Source: UBA11612 sp963662375 | Lineage (GTDB): Bacteria; Pseudomonadota; Alphaproteobacteria; Rhodospirillales; Rhodospirillaceae | DNA length: 64,000 bases | Assembly: GCA_963662375.2 (NCBI GenBank) | Contig: CAXXRP010000010.1 | Span: 186,001-250,000, forward strand | Direction of reading: 5' to 3' | Shown: positions 1 through 8,600 of the stretch, one piece after another | Layout of the letters: the number at the start of each line of letters is the position of its first letter | Position numbering within the stretch: position 1 is the stretch's first letter | The notes under the pieces: model-generated | Told to the model about the DNA's origin: nothing | Database searches by the model: none | The model's input: the letters and a program-made list of their open reading frames with translations, nothing else | Program-made: the position numbers and the translations under genes

Positions 1-143
1 GGGCTTTATTCAGAGTCGAGAAGCCCTATAATACTTTGGACTAAAAACCAATAAGATGGATATAGCCAAAACGACGGCGACCCAATTGAGGCGACCTCGG
101 CTCGTCGCCGGGAGCGCCGCTGCGCACGGCCGCGATAGGATCG

Positions 144-755
144 ATGTCCACAGTCCCCGACGATATTTTCTTGATCTGGGAAGATGAAGAGCCAGGCGGC
201 AGGCAATGGTGGTTGGCGCGCGCACACGACGTCGCCGGCGAGGAAAAAGAATTTTTTATTGCTGAGGATGATTTGGCTGGGTATCTGGTTGGCGTGGTGC
301 GCTGCCCACCCGCCGCCCGCTACAGGGTGATCGCAGCGGTGCCGCTGCCGGACCCTGCCGCCCGATCCATCGTGATAGCCGATATCAAGACCGCCGCCGC
401 AAACTGGTTAGCGTCCGGCCTGCGCGGCAATCTTTGGCGGTGGCGCCTGACCCGTTGGTCTAAACTGGCCTGGAGCCATTTTCCGACAGCCCTGGCGGGT
501 TTTTCTGTTGGTGGTGCGTTGGGTCTTCTGGTGGCGTTCTTCGCCGTATCTTCAGGTCTTGTAGGCTGGCCGATGTTGGCGGCGGGACTTGTTATCGGCG
601 CTGGATCCGGTCCGGCACTGAAGTTTTTGGTGGACCGGCGCCCGAAAAACGCAGTCGCTGGGCCATGGACGCACTTTGCGATCATCGCGCTCGGAGCGGT
701 GATGGGGGCGGTACTGACGGCAGGCGGTGTTTTCGCACTGTTCTGGGGGGGTTAG
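144..755 (+). CDS. Hypothetical membrane protein, three C-terminal TM segments
   Basis: A 203-residue protein that I do not recognise. The first ~105 residues are soluble, acidic at the start and rich in Trp, and the rest holds three hydrophobic segments at roughly residues 113-137, 140-162 and 174-200. There is no signal peptide, so the soluble part is probably cytoplasmic. The ATG at 144 is the first plausible start; no strong Shine-Dalgarno is seen just before it. The gene converges on metH and overlaps its stop by a few bases (752-755), so both genes share a compact 3' end. No function is inferred. Confidence rests on a long open frame with sensible composition and membrane topology. Confidence 0.7.
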   Translation: MSTVPDDIFLIWEDEEPGGRQWWLARAHDVAGEEKEFFIAEDDLAGYLVGVVRCPPAARYRVIAAVPLPDPAARSIVIADIKTAAANWLASGLRGNLWRWRLTRWSKLAWSHFPTALAGFSVGGALGLLVAFFAVSSGLVGWPMLAAGLVIGAGSGPALKFLVDRRPKNAVAGPWTHFAIIALGAVMGAVLTAGGVFALFWGG

Positions 756-3490
756 CTCACGCGATTGGTGTCGGGTCGTGCGGTCGGGTCGTAATTGAGG
801 TTCGGCGCCAGCCAGCGTTCGATATCGTCAACGGCCATGCCCTTGCGGCGAGAATAGTCTTTCACTTGGTCGCGCCCAATTTTACCAACGCCGAAATACG
901 CGGCCTGCGGGTGAGCGAAATAGAATCCGCTGACAGCTGCGGCCGGCCACATGGCGAAGCTGTCTGTGAGTTGTACGCCGGTATTTTTCTCAGCGTCGAG
1001 CAGTTTCCATAGCAGCGCCTTTTCGGTGTGATCGGGACAAGCCGGATATCCAGGCGCCGGCCGGATGCCGCGGTACCGTTCGGTAATGAGATCGTCATTG
1101 GAAAGGTTCTCGTCGGGCGCGTAAGCCCAGAATTCCCTGCGGACCCGTTCGTGCATGCGTTCGGCGAAGGACTCTGCCAAGCGGTCCGTCAACGCCTTGA
1201 GCAAAATGGAGCTGTAGTCGTCGTGATCGCGTTCAAACGCGGTCAACTTTTCCTCAATACCGATGCCGGCGGTCACCGCGAAGCCGCCGATGTAATCCGC
1301 AATGCCTGTTTCTTTCGGTGCGATGAAATCGGCAAGCGCCGCATTGGGCCGCACGTTTTCGCGCGCACGGTCGCGCAGCATCTGCTGGCGCAGGGTGTGC
1401 AGCGTAGACATCATGTTCTCTCGGCTATCATCGGTATACAATTCGATATCGTCTCCGACAGCATTGGCAGGCCAGAAGCCGATCACCGCCTTGGCGGTGA
1501 TCCACTTTTCCCCCACGAGCCGTTGCAGCATGGCTTGGGCGTCCTTGTAGAGGTTTTGGGCCGCGTCGCCGACCTTTGGATCATTCAAAATAGCCGGATA
1601 CCTACCCGCCAATTCCCAAGTTTTGAAAAACGGTGTCCAGTCTATGGTGCGCGTAAGTTCAGCCAAATCGTAGTCGTCAAAAACTTTAAGTCCGGATATT
1701 TGCGGTTTTTTCGGAACATGCTCGGCCCAGTCTATTTTTGTACGGTTTGCGCGGGCGGCCGCCAATGGCTGCCGCTTTTTGCTCTGCTGTTGCCGAGCGT
1801 GATTCTCACGCATTTTCGCGTAATCCGCTTTCACCCCGGCGCTATAATTTTCGCGCAATTGTTGCGAAATTAGATGGCTTGCCACGCCCACCGCCCGGGA
1901 TGCGTCCTGTACATATACGGTGGCGTTGCCATAACCCGGAGCGATCTTGACCGCCGTGTGAACCTTGGAAGTGGTGGCGCCCCCAATCAGTAGCGGCACT
2001 GTGAAGCCCTCGCGCTCCATTTCCTTAGCCACATAGGCCATTTCATCGAGACTGGGCGTGATGAGGCCAGACAGGCCAATGATATCGACCTTTTCTTTGC
2101 GGGCAGCTTCCAGAATCTTGGCGCAAGAGACCATAACGCCAAGGTCGATCACGTCGTAATTGTTGCACTGAAGAACGACGCCGACGATGTTTTTGCCGAT
2201 ATCGTGCACATCACCCTTGACCGTCGCCATGAGGATTTTGCCGCTGGTTTGGGCGGTCTGGGACGGGTTCTTAGATTTTTCCTCTTCGATGAAGGGAATG
2301 AGATAGGCGACCGCTTTCTTCATAACGCGCGCACTTTTAATGACTTGCGGTAGGAACATTTTTCCCGCGCCGAACAAATCGCCGACCACGTTCATGCCAT
2401 CCATGAGCGGCCCCTCGATGACGTCGAGCGGGCGTCCATTGTTGATCATTGCCGCCGCGCGAGCTTCTTCGGTGTCCTCGTCGATGAAGTCGGTGATCCC
2501 CCTGACAAGCGCGTGACTCAGGCGCGTGTTCACATCGGCTTCCCGCCAACTCATGTCCACAGCGCGCTGTACGGTGCCGTCGGTCTTAAATTTCTCGGCA
2601 ATCTCCAAGAGGAGGTCCGTCGCGTCCGGCCGCCGGTTGAGGATGACGTCCTCCACCCGTTCCTTTAATTCCGCCGGAATGTCTTCGTACACTGTGAGTT
2701 GGCCGGCGTTGACAATGCCCATGTCCATACCCGCCTTAACGGCATGGTATAAGAACACCGAATGCATGGCCTGGCGCAGCGATTCGTTGCCCCGGAACGA
2801 GAAGGAAATATTAGACACGCCCCCGGACACGTGCACGTGGGGGAGGGTTTTTTTTATGCGCCGTGTGGCCTTGATGAAATCCACCGCATAATTGTTGTGC
2901 TCTTCTATGCCGGTGGCGACGGCGAAAATATTTGGATCGAAGATGATGTCTTCTGGTGGAAACCCAACCTTTTCCGTGAGTACTTTGTAGCACCGAGTGC
3001 AAATATCCACCTTTCGCTCTTCGGTGTCAGCTTGCCCCTTCTCGTCGAAGGCCATCACGACGACCGCCGCGCCGTAGCGTTTAACTTTGTGGGCCTGCCC
3101 GATAAAGGCGTCCTCGCCTTCCTTGAGACTGATGGAATTGACGACGGATTTGCCTTGTACGCACTTCAGGCCGGCCTCGATCACCGACCACTTCGAGCTA
3201 TCGATCATGACGGGTACGCGGCTGATATCTGGTTCCGCGGCGATGAGGTTGAGGAACTTCACCATAGCCGCTTCAGAATCCAACATGGCTTCATCCATGT
3301 TGACGTCTATAATTTGCGCGCCATTCTCGACCTGTTGACGCGCAACACTCAGCGCTGCGTCGAAATCACCGTCGAGAATTAAATTTTTAAATTTAGCCGA
3401 TCCGGTGACATTTGTGCGCTCACCGATGTTGATGAACGTGGCGACGGCCGCGTTACTGGTCGGATTCTCGACCACGGGCCCTTTACTCAT
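752..3490 (-). CDS. metH: Methionine synthase, folate/cobalamin/activation half (MetH part 2)
   Basis: Cobalamin-dependent methionine synthase lacking the homocysteine domain. Order of domains: pterin (methyl-THF) binding at residues ~1-290 (starts with the INIGERTN motif), cobalamin cap and B12-binding at ~330-560 with the DVHDIGKN motif at ~427-434 whose His coordinates cobalt from below, and the SAM-dependent reactivation domain at the C-terminus with the RPAPGYPACPDHTEK motif. The missing N-terminal homocysteine methyltransferase is the separate upstream gene, whose stop overlaps this ATG by 4 bases (ATGA at 3487-3490), implying translational coupling and an assembled two-subunit enzyme. 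Split MetH is known in alphaproteobacteria. The product acts in the cytoplasm in the methyl cycle. Confidence 0.96.
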   Translation of the reverse strand: MSKGPVVENPTSNAAVATFINIGERTNVTGSAKFKNLILDGDFDAALSVARQQVENGAQIIDVNMDEAMLDSEAAMVKFLNLIAAEPDISRVPVMIDSSKWSVIEAGLKCVQGKSVVNSISLKEGEDAFIGQAHKVKRYGAAVVVMAFDEKGQADTEERKVDICTRCYKVLTEKVGFPPEDIIFDPNIFAVATGIEEHNNYAVDFIKATRRIKKTLPHVHVSGGVSNISFSFRGNESLRQAMHSVFLYHAVKAGMDMGIVNAGQLTVYEDIPAELKERVEDVILNRRPDATDLLLEIAEKFKTDGTVQRAVDMSWREADVNTRLSHALVRGITDFIDEDTEEARAAAMINNGRPLDVIEGPLMDGMNVVGDLFGAGKMFLPQVIKSARVMKKAVAYLIPFIEEEKSKNPSQTAQTSGKILMATVKGDVHDIGKNIVGVVLQCNNYDVIDLGVMVSCAKILEAARKEKVDIIGLSGLITPSLDEMAYVAKEMEREGFTVPLLIGGATTSKVHTAVKIAPGYGNATVYVQDASRAVGVASHLISQQLRENYSAGVKADYAKMRENHARQQQSKKRQPLAAARANRTKIDWAEHVPKKPQISGLKVFDDYDLAELTRTIDWTPFFKTWELAGRYPAILNDPKVGDAAQNLYKDAQAMLQRLVGEKWITAKAVIGFWPANAVGDDIELYTDDSRENMMSTLHTLRQQMLRDRARENVRPNAALADFIAPKETGIADYIGGFAVTAGIGIEEKLTAFERDHDDYSSILLKALTDRLAESFAERMHERVRREFWAYAPDENLSNDDLITERYRGIRPAPGYPACPDHTEKALLWKLLDAEKNTGVQLTDSFAMWPAAAVSGFYFAHPQAAYFGVGKIGRDQVKDYSRRKGMAVDDIERWLAPNLNYDPTARPDTNRVS

Positions 3491-4554
3491 GATGCCAAAT
3501 CGAATGGCTCGAGACCGGATAGGCGCATGGCGGTATCGGTGTTTGGCACGGCCCTGGGCTTGATGCCAGCGACGGCGTCGGCGATGGCTTTGATGTGATC
3601 CGGTGTGGTGCCGCAGCAGCCGCCGACGATGTTGACCAGTCCGTCCTTAGCCCACGCGCCTAATTGATCGGCCGTCGTATACGGCGGCTCGTCGTATTCC
3701 CCAAATTCGTTGGGTAGGCCTGCGTTCGGGTAGACGCATATATATGTGTCTGCAATGCGCGCCAACTCCGCCACATGGGGGCGCAGCTGCGCGGCGCCGA
3801 GGGCGCAATTGAATCCGATGGCGAGGGGCTTAGCGTGACGCAGTGAATTCCAGAAAGCTTCCGGGGTTTGACCTGAGAGTAAGCGCCCCGACTGATCGGT
3901 AATGGTGCCGGAGATCATGATGGGCAGGCGTTCGCCGCTGTCTTCGAAAAATTCGTCGATTGCGAACAGCGCCGCCTTAGCGTTCAACGTGTCTATAATG
4001 GTTTCCACGAGCAGAAGATCAACACCGCCCTCCACCAGGCCTTCCACCTGCTCGCGGAAAGCCGCCCGCAGTTCATCAAAGGTGACGTTGCGGAATCCGG
4101 GGTCGTTGACGTCCGGCGAGATGGATGCGGTCTTGTTGGTGGGGCCTATAGAACCAGCGACAAAGCGCGGCTTGTCCGGCGTCCTCGCGGTTGCGATGTT
4201 TGCAGCTTGACGCGCCAATTTTGCACCAGCCACATTCAATTCGCGTGCCAGATTCTGCATACCGTAGTCGGCCTGGGCGATAGATGTTGAGGAAAACGTG
4301 TTGGTCTCGATAATGTCGGCGTCCGCGTCGACGTAGGCTTGGCAGATTTTTCGAATAATATCCGGGTACGTGATGTTTAAGAGGTCGTTGTTGCCCTTCA
4401 AGTCCCCGTCGTGAGACGCAAAATGCTCACCGCGATAGGCGGCTTCATCCAACTTATAGCTTTGAACCATCGTTCCCCAGCCGCCGTCAAACACAAGAAT
4501 CCGGCGGGTAAGCGCTTCCTGGAGCGCGGTGATACGCTGCGCGCGATGGGTCAT
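3487..4554 (-). CDS. metH: Methionine synthase, homocysteine-binding half (MetH part 1)
   Basis: Homocysteine S-methyltransferase domain of MetH as a separate ~355-residue protein. Zinc and substrate ligands are visible: GFNCALGA near residue ~245 and GGCCGTTP near ~310, the Cys triad of the Pfam S-methyl_trans fold. The N-terminus RILVFDGGWGTM is the classical start of the barrel. I choose ATG at 4554 because GAGGG lies about 8-10 bases upstream and homology begins right after it; an in-frame ATG at 4623 would add 23 unlikely residues. Overlaps metH part 2 by 4 bases, so the two halves form one operon. A GC-rich inverted repeat lies 23-40 bases upstream of the start. Confidence 0.95.
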   Translation of the reverse strand: MTHRAQRITALQEALTRRILVFDGGWGTMVQSYKLDEAAYRGEHFASHDGDLKGNNDLLNITYPDIIRKICQAYVDADADIIETNTFSSTSIAQADYGMQNLARELNVAGAKLARQAANIATARTPDKPRFVAGSIGPTNKTASISPDVNDPGFRNVTFDELRAAFREQVEGLVEGGVDLLLVETIIDTLNAKAALFAIDEFFEDSGERLPIMISGTITDQSGRLLSGQTPEAFWNSLRHAKPLAIGFNCALGAAQLRPHVAELARIADTYICVYPNAGLPNEFGEYDEPPYTTADQLGAWAKDGLVNIVGGCCGTTPDHIKAIADAVAGIKPRAVPNTDTAMRLSGLEPFDLAS

Positions 4555-4576
4555 GGACGTGCCCTCGGAATCCGGC

Positions 4577-4594
4577 GGTCCGGCCTGCCGGACC
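4577..4594. promoter_or_regulatory. GC-rich inverted repeat in the metH leader
   Basis: GGTCCGGC and GCCGGACC form a perfect 8-base inverted repeat around a 2-base centre, 23 bases before the metH start codon. In the leader RNA it would fold into a hairpin just upstream of the ribosome binding site, or the DNA palindrome could be an operator. I looked for a B12, SAM or SAH riboswitch and could not match a consensus by eye. Function is open. Confidence 0.35.
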
Positions 4595-4893
4595 CCGTGC
4601 CCGGCGGTGTCGTGATACCGCAAGATGCCAGCGGACTACTTAATGAAAAGGGAAAAAAAATGCAAATACGTGGGGTGGTCTACCAGTCGGTGCCGACGTC
4701 TCGCGGTAAATCGTTCTACACGCGGTTTAGCCCGCAGCAGGTTCATCTTGTAGCTCGGCGAGCCATGAAAGGACGCGCGCTTCGTTGGTTCCAAGGTCCC
4801 CATAGCCATAGACCGAGCGGCCATAGACGGCGAGTGTAGAGGCGCCACTATCGTTACTGTTTAACTGAACTAGCGGCTGCTAACGCGTTGCGG

Positions 4894-4926
4894 AAAGAGG
4901 GCCGGATTTCTGGCCCTCTTTGTTTA
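4894..4926 (+). terminator. Intrinsic terminator upstream of the Atm1-like gene
   Basis: AAGAGGGCC (4895-4903) pairs perfectly with GGCCCTCTT (4912-4920) across an 8-base loop, followed by TGTTTA. The T-rich side is on the plus strand only. No plus-strand gene is seen upstream of it, so it may end a small RNA or a former gene. It covers the TTG at 4920, an argument against that codon as start of the transporter. Confidence 0.6.
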
Positions 4927-4964
4927 CCTGGACCCGGCGGCGCCCGGGCTGTAAGCACGGCGCC

Positions 4965-6842
4965 ATGGTTAGAGCCTCCCTCTCCCCCGAACCCGGCGAA
5001 ACTCCTCGTCGCCGCAGCGACTGGCAGGTCATCAAAACCCTATTTCCGTTCTTGTGGCCGCGATCGGGGGTTAGCGATTCGCTGGAGATCAAGTCCCGGG
5101 TGGTTTTTGCTCTCGCCTTTATTGTTCTCGCCAAGGTTGCGACCGTCATCGCGCCTCTTTATTTGCAACGGGCGGTTGACGAGCTGGCTCCCGCCGGAAA
5201 TACGCCCACTGCTCTCGCGGTACCGTTCGCACTGATTATCGCTTACGGCGGAGCGCGTTTTTTGGGCCAGGCTTTCGGGCAGTTTCGCGATGCCATATTT
5301 GCCAAGGTCGGCGTCCGCGCCGTCCGCTGGTCGTCCTCGGCTGTGCTTGCGCACCTGCACACACTATCGCTGCGGTTTCACCTGGACCGGCGCACCGGTG
5401 CGTTGGCGCGCTCCATCGAGCGCGGCCGCACAGCCATAGAGAGCTTGCTTTCCATCTCGTTGTTCAACGTCTTCCCCACCATCCTCGAGGTCGCGCTTGT
5501 CTTTACGATCCTTTGGCAAGCTTTCAACATCTGGTTTGGCGTCGTCGCACTGACCGTTGTTGTGATTTACGTGATGTTCACAGGGTTCACCACGGAGTGG
5601 CGCCTGAAGTTCCGACGTGAAGCAAATTTGATGGACAATAGAGCCAACACACGCGCGATCGACAGCTTGCTCAACTACGAGACGGTTAAAACGTTTAGCA
5701 ACGAGGATCTCGAGGTTCAGGAGTACGACCGCCTCATGGGTCGGTACGAGAAAGCCGAAGTCCGAAACCGCTCCAATCTTGCGCTTATGAACGTTGGTCA
5801 AGCCTTGATAATTGCGGTTGGTCTGGCGGTCCTTATGGCTATGGCCGCGTCGGGCAGAGTGGCGGGCGAGATGACCGTCGGCGACTTCACCCTCATCAAT
5901 CTGTACATGTTACAGCTCTCCCAGCCGCTCAATTTTTTCGGGTTTGTCTATCGCAACATCAAACAGGCCCTGGTGGATATTGAGAAGATGTTCGACCTTA
6001 TGGAGGAGCACCCCGAGATCGGCGACAAGCCCAATGCCTGTGCACTAGAGGTTTCCAACGGCGAAGTGTCGTTCGAAAACGTGAGTTTTGCCTACGACCC
6101 GCGGCGCCCCATTCTAAAGAGCGTATCGTTTAAGGTACCGCCTGGAAAAATGGTGGCGTTGGTGGGGGCAACCGGCTCAGGTAAGTCTACCATTGGGCGG
6201 CTTCTATTCCGATATTATGACGTGGATAGCGGGCGCATCGCGATTGATGATCAGGATATCCGCGACGTCACCCAGTATAGCGTTCGCGCCGCAATTGGTG
6301 TCGTCCCGCAGGACACGGTGCTGTTCAATGATACCATTGGCTATAACATCGCCTACGCCCTGGCTGATGCGCCGCGGGAGGACATCGTTAGGGCTGCGCA
6401 GCTGGCGCACATCGATAGTTTTATAGAGTCGCTGCCCGATGGATACGAGACACTGGTGGGCGAACGCGGTTTAAAGCTATCCGGCGGTGAGAAGCAACGG
6501 GTAGCCATCGCCCGCGTCATTCTTAAAGGAGCGCCAATCCTGCTCTTCGACGAGGCGACGTCGGCACTCGACACCCATACAGAGAAGGAAATTCAGGCTA
6601 ATTTGCGCGAGGTGAGTACCGGACGCACGACGTTGGTGATCGCTCATAGGCTATCAACCATTGTTGACGCGGATGAAATCCTGGTGCTCGGCGACGGAGA
6701 AATTATCGAGCGCGGTACCCACGATACTCTACTAGCGCACGCCGGCCCTTACGCGTCCGCATGGATCAGGCAGCAAAAATCGCTTGAGCAGAAGGACAGG
6801 GCGTCCGAGGACGAATTTTCCGCCGCACGGCTTGCCGAGTAG
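4965..6842 (+). CDS. Atm1-type ABC exporter (fused TM and ATPase domains)
   Basis: Half-size ABC exporter of the ABCB7/Atm1/HMT1 group, which moves glutathione conjugates, persulfide species or metal-thiol complexes out of the cytoplasm. The membrane domain spans residues ~30-320 with six predicted helices, including the NYETVK region typical of Atm1 proteins. The nucleotide-binding domain follows with Walker A GATGSGKST, signature LSGGEKQR, Walker B ILLFDEATSALD and the switch His in VIAHRLST. I prefer ATG at 4965; an in-frame TTG at 4920 lies inside a terminator hairpin. The ~625-residue length fits the family and a homodimer is expected. The family assignment is sure, the substrate is inferred. 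Confidence 0.92.
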   Translation: MVRASLSPEPGETPRRRSDWQVIKTLFPFLWPRSGVSDSLEIKSRVVFALAFIVLAKVATVIAPLYLQRAVDELAPAGNTPTALAVPFALIIAYGGARFLGQAFGQFRDAIFAKVGVRAVRWSSSAVLAHLHTLSLRFHLDRRTGALARSIERGRTAIESLLSISLFNVFPTILEVALVFTILWQAFNIWFGVVALTVVVIYVMFTGFTTEWRLKFRREANLMDNRANTRAIDSLLNYETVKTFSNEDLEVQEYDRLMGRYEKAEVRNRSNLALMNVGQALIIAVGLAVLMAMAASGRVAGEMTVGDFTLINLYMLQLSQPLNFFGFVYRNIKQALVDIEKMFDLMEEHPEIGDKPNACALEVSNGEVSFENVSFAYDPRRPILKSVSFKVPPGKMVALVGATGSGKSTIGRLLFRYYDVDSGRIAIDDQDIRDVTQYSVRAAIGVVPQDTVLFNDTIGYNIAYALADAPREDIVRAAQLAHIDSFIESLPDGYETLVGERGLKLSGGEKQRVAIARVILKGAPILLFDEATSALDTHTEKEIQANLREVSTGRTTLVIAHRLSTIVDADEILVLGDGEIIERGTHDTLLAHAGPYASAWIRQQKSLEQKDRASEDEFSAARLAE

Positions 6843-7045
6843 CGCTTGTTTGGATCAAGCCCTAAGGTCTGTACCCGCGCGACGAGACCCTCGCGGTCCA
6901 TGATGTCGAAATAGGCGACCCCCGCCCTTTTGAGTTTAGGGTTAGTGAACGGGCCAATCTCCAACATTGATCCGGCTAAGGGTATCCCTTGCAGGAATGT
7001 TTTTCGCGTCACTGGCGCACTGAGGTCGTCGCGATGTGGCCGCAT
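6843..7045 (-). pseudogene. 5' fragment of a SAM-dependent methyltransferase-like gene
   Basis: Reading on the minus strand from ATG at 7045 gives an N-terminus with LEIGPFTNPKLKRAG and FDIMDREGLVAR, which resembles the opening of a family of class I methyltransferases (LEIGP followed by a D(H/R)xxxEGL segment). The homology-like stretch stops at about 6843, where the reading frame runs into the antisense of the Atm1-like gene. The rest of the methyltransferase is absent, so this is a 3'-truncated remnant whose break lies at the stop codon of its neighbour. Recognition is by motif only. Confidence 0.5.
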
Positions 7046-7072
7046 TGCGGACAGTGTGGCGAACAGCGCGTC

Positions 7073-7218
7073 TTAAAATGACGCAGTCCCTGAACATCGT
7101 GATGCTGTCTCTCCGGTTCTTAAATCTCCTGAAAAACTGGTGGGCGGTGCTGGGATTGACCCAGTGACCCCGCGCGTGTGAAGTGCGAAGTAGTGCTCTC
7201 CCGCTGAGCTGACCGCCC
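7073..7218. repeat. tRNA-Val repeat unit 1 (decayed left arm plus tRNA copy)
   Basis: Left end of the repeat-bounded region. Bases 7095-7138 (CATCGTGATGCTG, then TCTCTCCGG and CTGAAAAAC) align with the left arm at 27610-27671 after a small deletion, and lead directly into a copy of tRNA-Val. All such units have the same orientation. See the unit at 27549-27960 for the most complete copy. Confidence 0.65.
7139..7218 (-). pseudogene. tRNA-Val pseudogene, nearly full length
   Basis: The minus strand reads like tRNA-Val(CAC) at 39010-39084: identical acceptor stem (GGGCGGT with ACCGCCC), D-arm and encoded CCA. It differs by about 6 extra bases between D-arm and anticodon stem, a mismatch in the anticodon stem, and GTC in place of the TTC in the T-loop. 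These changes should prevent folding and aminoacylation. It is the only copy in the array that keeps the 5' half. It could instead be a sequence variant that is still transcribed, but I consider that unlikely. Confidence 0.7.
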
Positions 7219-7448
7219 GTTTGGGCAAGATAACCACTGTAGACAGGCGTTGCTGGACCAAAGACATCCGCTTCTAAGACTCCGCTCAGAGGCCTATCGA
7301 CTGGCCCCTCACGATATTCGGCCGCCGGCTCCATCCCGGGCCGGAACACTTCCAACAGGTCCGGGAGACTGCTATTATTCATGCCAAATTCCAGCGGGAA
7401 CATGGGGAACCCCTGCTCGCTGCGCAGCAATTTGTCGGGAGGCGAGGG
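7219..7448. other. Short gap with possible gene remnant
   Basis: On the minus strand, an open stretch from ATG at 7430 reads MFPLEFGMNNSSLPDLLEVF and continues to about 7225, where the tRNA-Val copy begins. Composition is protein-like but I do not recognise it. It looks like the 5' piece of a gene cut by the repeat. Plus strand: GGAGG at about 7438-7443 is the ribosome binding site of the next gene. Confidence 0.35.
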
Positions 7449-8591
7449 ATGTCATTTGACGGTATTTTCGCGCGCGCCGAAACACGACTTATCGGTGCGG
7501 CAGTCGCAGGGTTTCTGACGGTAGGGGTGGTGGCCCCAGCAGCAGCGCTTGAAACACGAACCTATGTCGTAAGCTGGTTCAGTCAGGCCGTCAGCAACGC
7601 CGACGGAGATTGCGCTGGTGGCGTCAACCCCAACGTCGGCACCCAATACGAAAAGAACCTTGTCGCTCTCGGTAAGACGCCGGAAGAAGCCAAGGACATT
7701 ATGCGACGCTGGCTGGTGGGCAAGGACGGCGGCGTTCTCTATGATCTTATGAACGAGCGCGGCCGCATCGACGGCGTACCGGTCAATGGCTACGCACATC
7801 CGGCCGCCGTGATCGACCCGAAATTGAATTCTGTGACGGGAAAAACTGCGTACGGTTTCGACCTCGACGGTAAGGGTGCCGAAGACCCGGACGGCTTCTT
7901 GGAGCCGGACACTGGCGAGAGCGGGATCGACAATCAGCTCTTCCGCGCCTTGGGATGTTCGCGCGCTTTTCGCGGTACCAAACGGGCGCCCGGCGCATTT
8001 TGGGCTTGGGTCTGGATCACCGTGAAAGATACGATGCCGGCATGGCTGATGTCCGTAAGCGGTGAAAACCTAAATAAGGATGGGCCAGTCACAATCGTTT
8101 TTGATCGGGCACTTGAATACGCAAAATCCAACCCAAACGGGGAGACGCGTCCATTCATGACCTACCGGGTCGACGCTGATCCTCGATCGCATAACGAATT
8201 TCGCGGCGAGATCAAAAACGGCGTCTTAAGCGTCATCGAACCGGCAGGTTTTTCCATGTTGCAGTCGACGATGTATGTGCCCGAGATCAATCTGCGCGAC
8301 ACGCATTTGCGCATGAATATGCATGCCGACGGTAGCATTGAGGGCTTTATCGGCGGGTATCAGTCGTGGCGCGATATCTACTTTGGACTCGCATGGGGCG
8401 GCACGGCGGCTGAAGTCACGGTGACAGGTGAACTGCCGGGCCTCTTCTATCTTCTGAAGCGCAATGCCGACGCCAGTCCCGATCCGCAAACGGGCGAGAA
8501 CAGGGACATATCGGCGGTGTATCGCCTGGAAGCGATCCCGGCCTTTCATGTCAAGACTGAGCGGCAGCAGGCTTTGTCGGCCGAGCACTAG
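7449..8591 (+). CDS. Exported protein of unrecognised family (paralogue of 20922-22064)
   Basis: A 380-residue protein with an N-terminal signal peptide (hydrophobic core GAAVAGFLTVGVVAPAAA, cleavage near residue 35). I do not recognise the family. It shares with the protein at 20922-22064 the segment pattern GFDLDGK...EDPDGF...GIDNQLFRALGC, a central VDxRxxxEFxGxIxNGxxxxxxxA region, and a C-terminal GxIxGY(Q/T)...ADxxPDPxTGxNxxIS. The DxDGK...DxDGF...GIDN Asp cluster resembles a calcium-binding loop; that is an inference. It has a strong ribosome site (GGAGGCGAGGG) and heads a four-gene run with DUF1592, DUF1552 and COG4315 proteins, all exported, so a shared extracytoplasmic role is likely. 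Confidence 0.8.
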   Translation: MSFDGIFARAETRLIGAAVAGFLTVGVVAPAAALETRTYVVSWFSQAVSNADGDCAGGVNPNVGTQYEKNLVALGKTPEEAKDIMRRWLVGKDGGVLYDLMNERGRIDGVPVNGYAHPAAVIDPKLNSVTGKTAYGFDLDGKGAEDPDGFLEPDTGESGIDNQLFRALGCSRAFRGTKRAPGAFWAWVWITVKDTMPAWLMSVSGENLNKDGPVTIVFDRALEYAKSNPNGETRPFMTYRVDADPRSHNEFRGEIKNGVLSVIEPAGFSMLQSTMYVPEINLRDTHLRMNMHADGSIEGFIGGYQSWRDIYFGLAWGGTAAEVTVTGELPGLFYLLKRNADASPDPQTGENRDISAVYRLEAIPAFHVKTERQQALSAEH

Positions 8592-8600
8592 GGAATCTCT

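Larger units (their letters stand above)
4555..4964. other. Intergenic region between metH and the Atm1-like gene
   Basis: A 410-base gap. It contains the metH leader palindrome (4577-4594), an A-rich tract near 4645-4660, and an intrinsic terminator (4894-4926). On the minus strand, 4727-4866 reads as an open stretch ending LSWLAELQDEPAAG and stop, with a protein-like composition (GYGDLGTNEARV), but it has no start codon and a TAG directly upstream, so it is at most a gene remnant. No known structured RNA was recognised; 6S RNA and tmRNA were considered and not supported. Confidence 0.4.

Noticed and set aside
4640..4860. 6S RNA or tmRNA upstream of metH
   Set aside because: A CCTTGGAACCAACGAAG stretch on the minus strand recalls part of 6S RNA, but no closing stem or tag-coding part could be built by eye.
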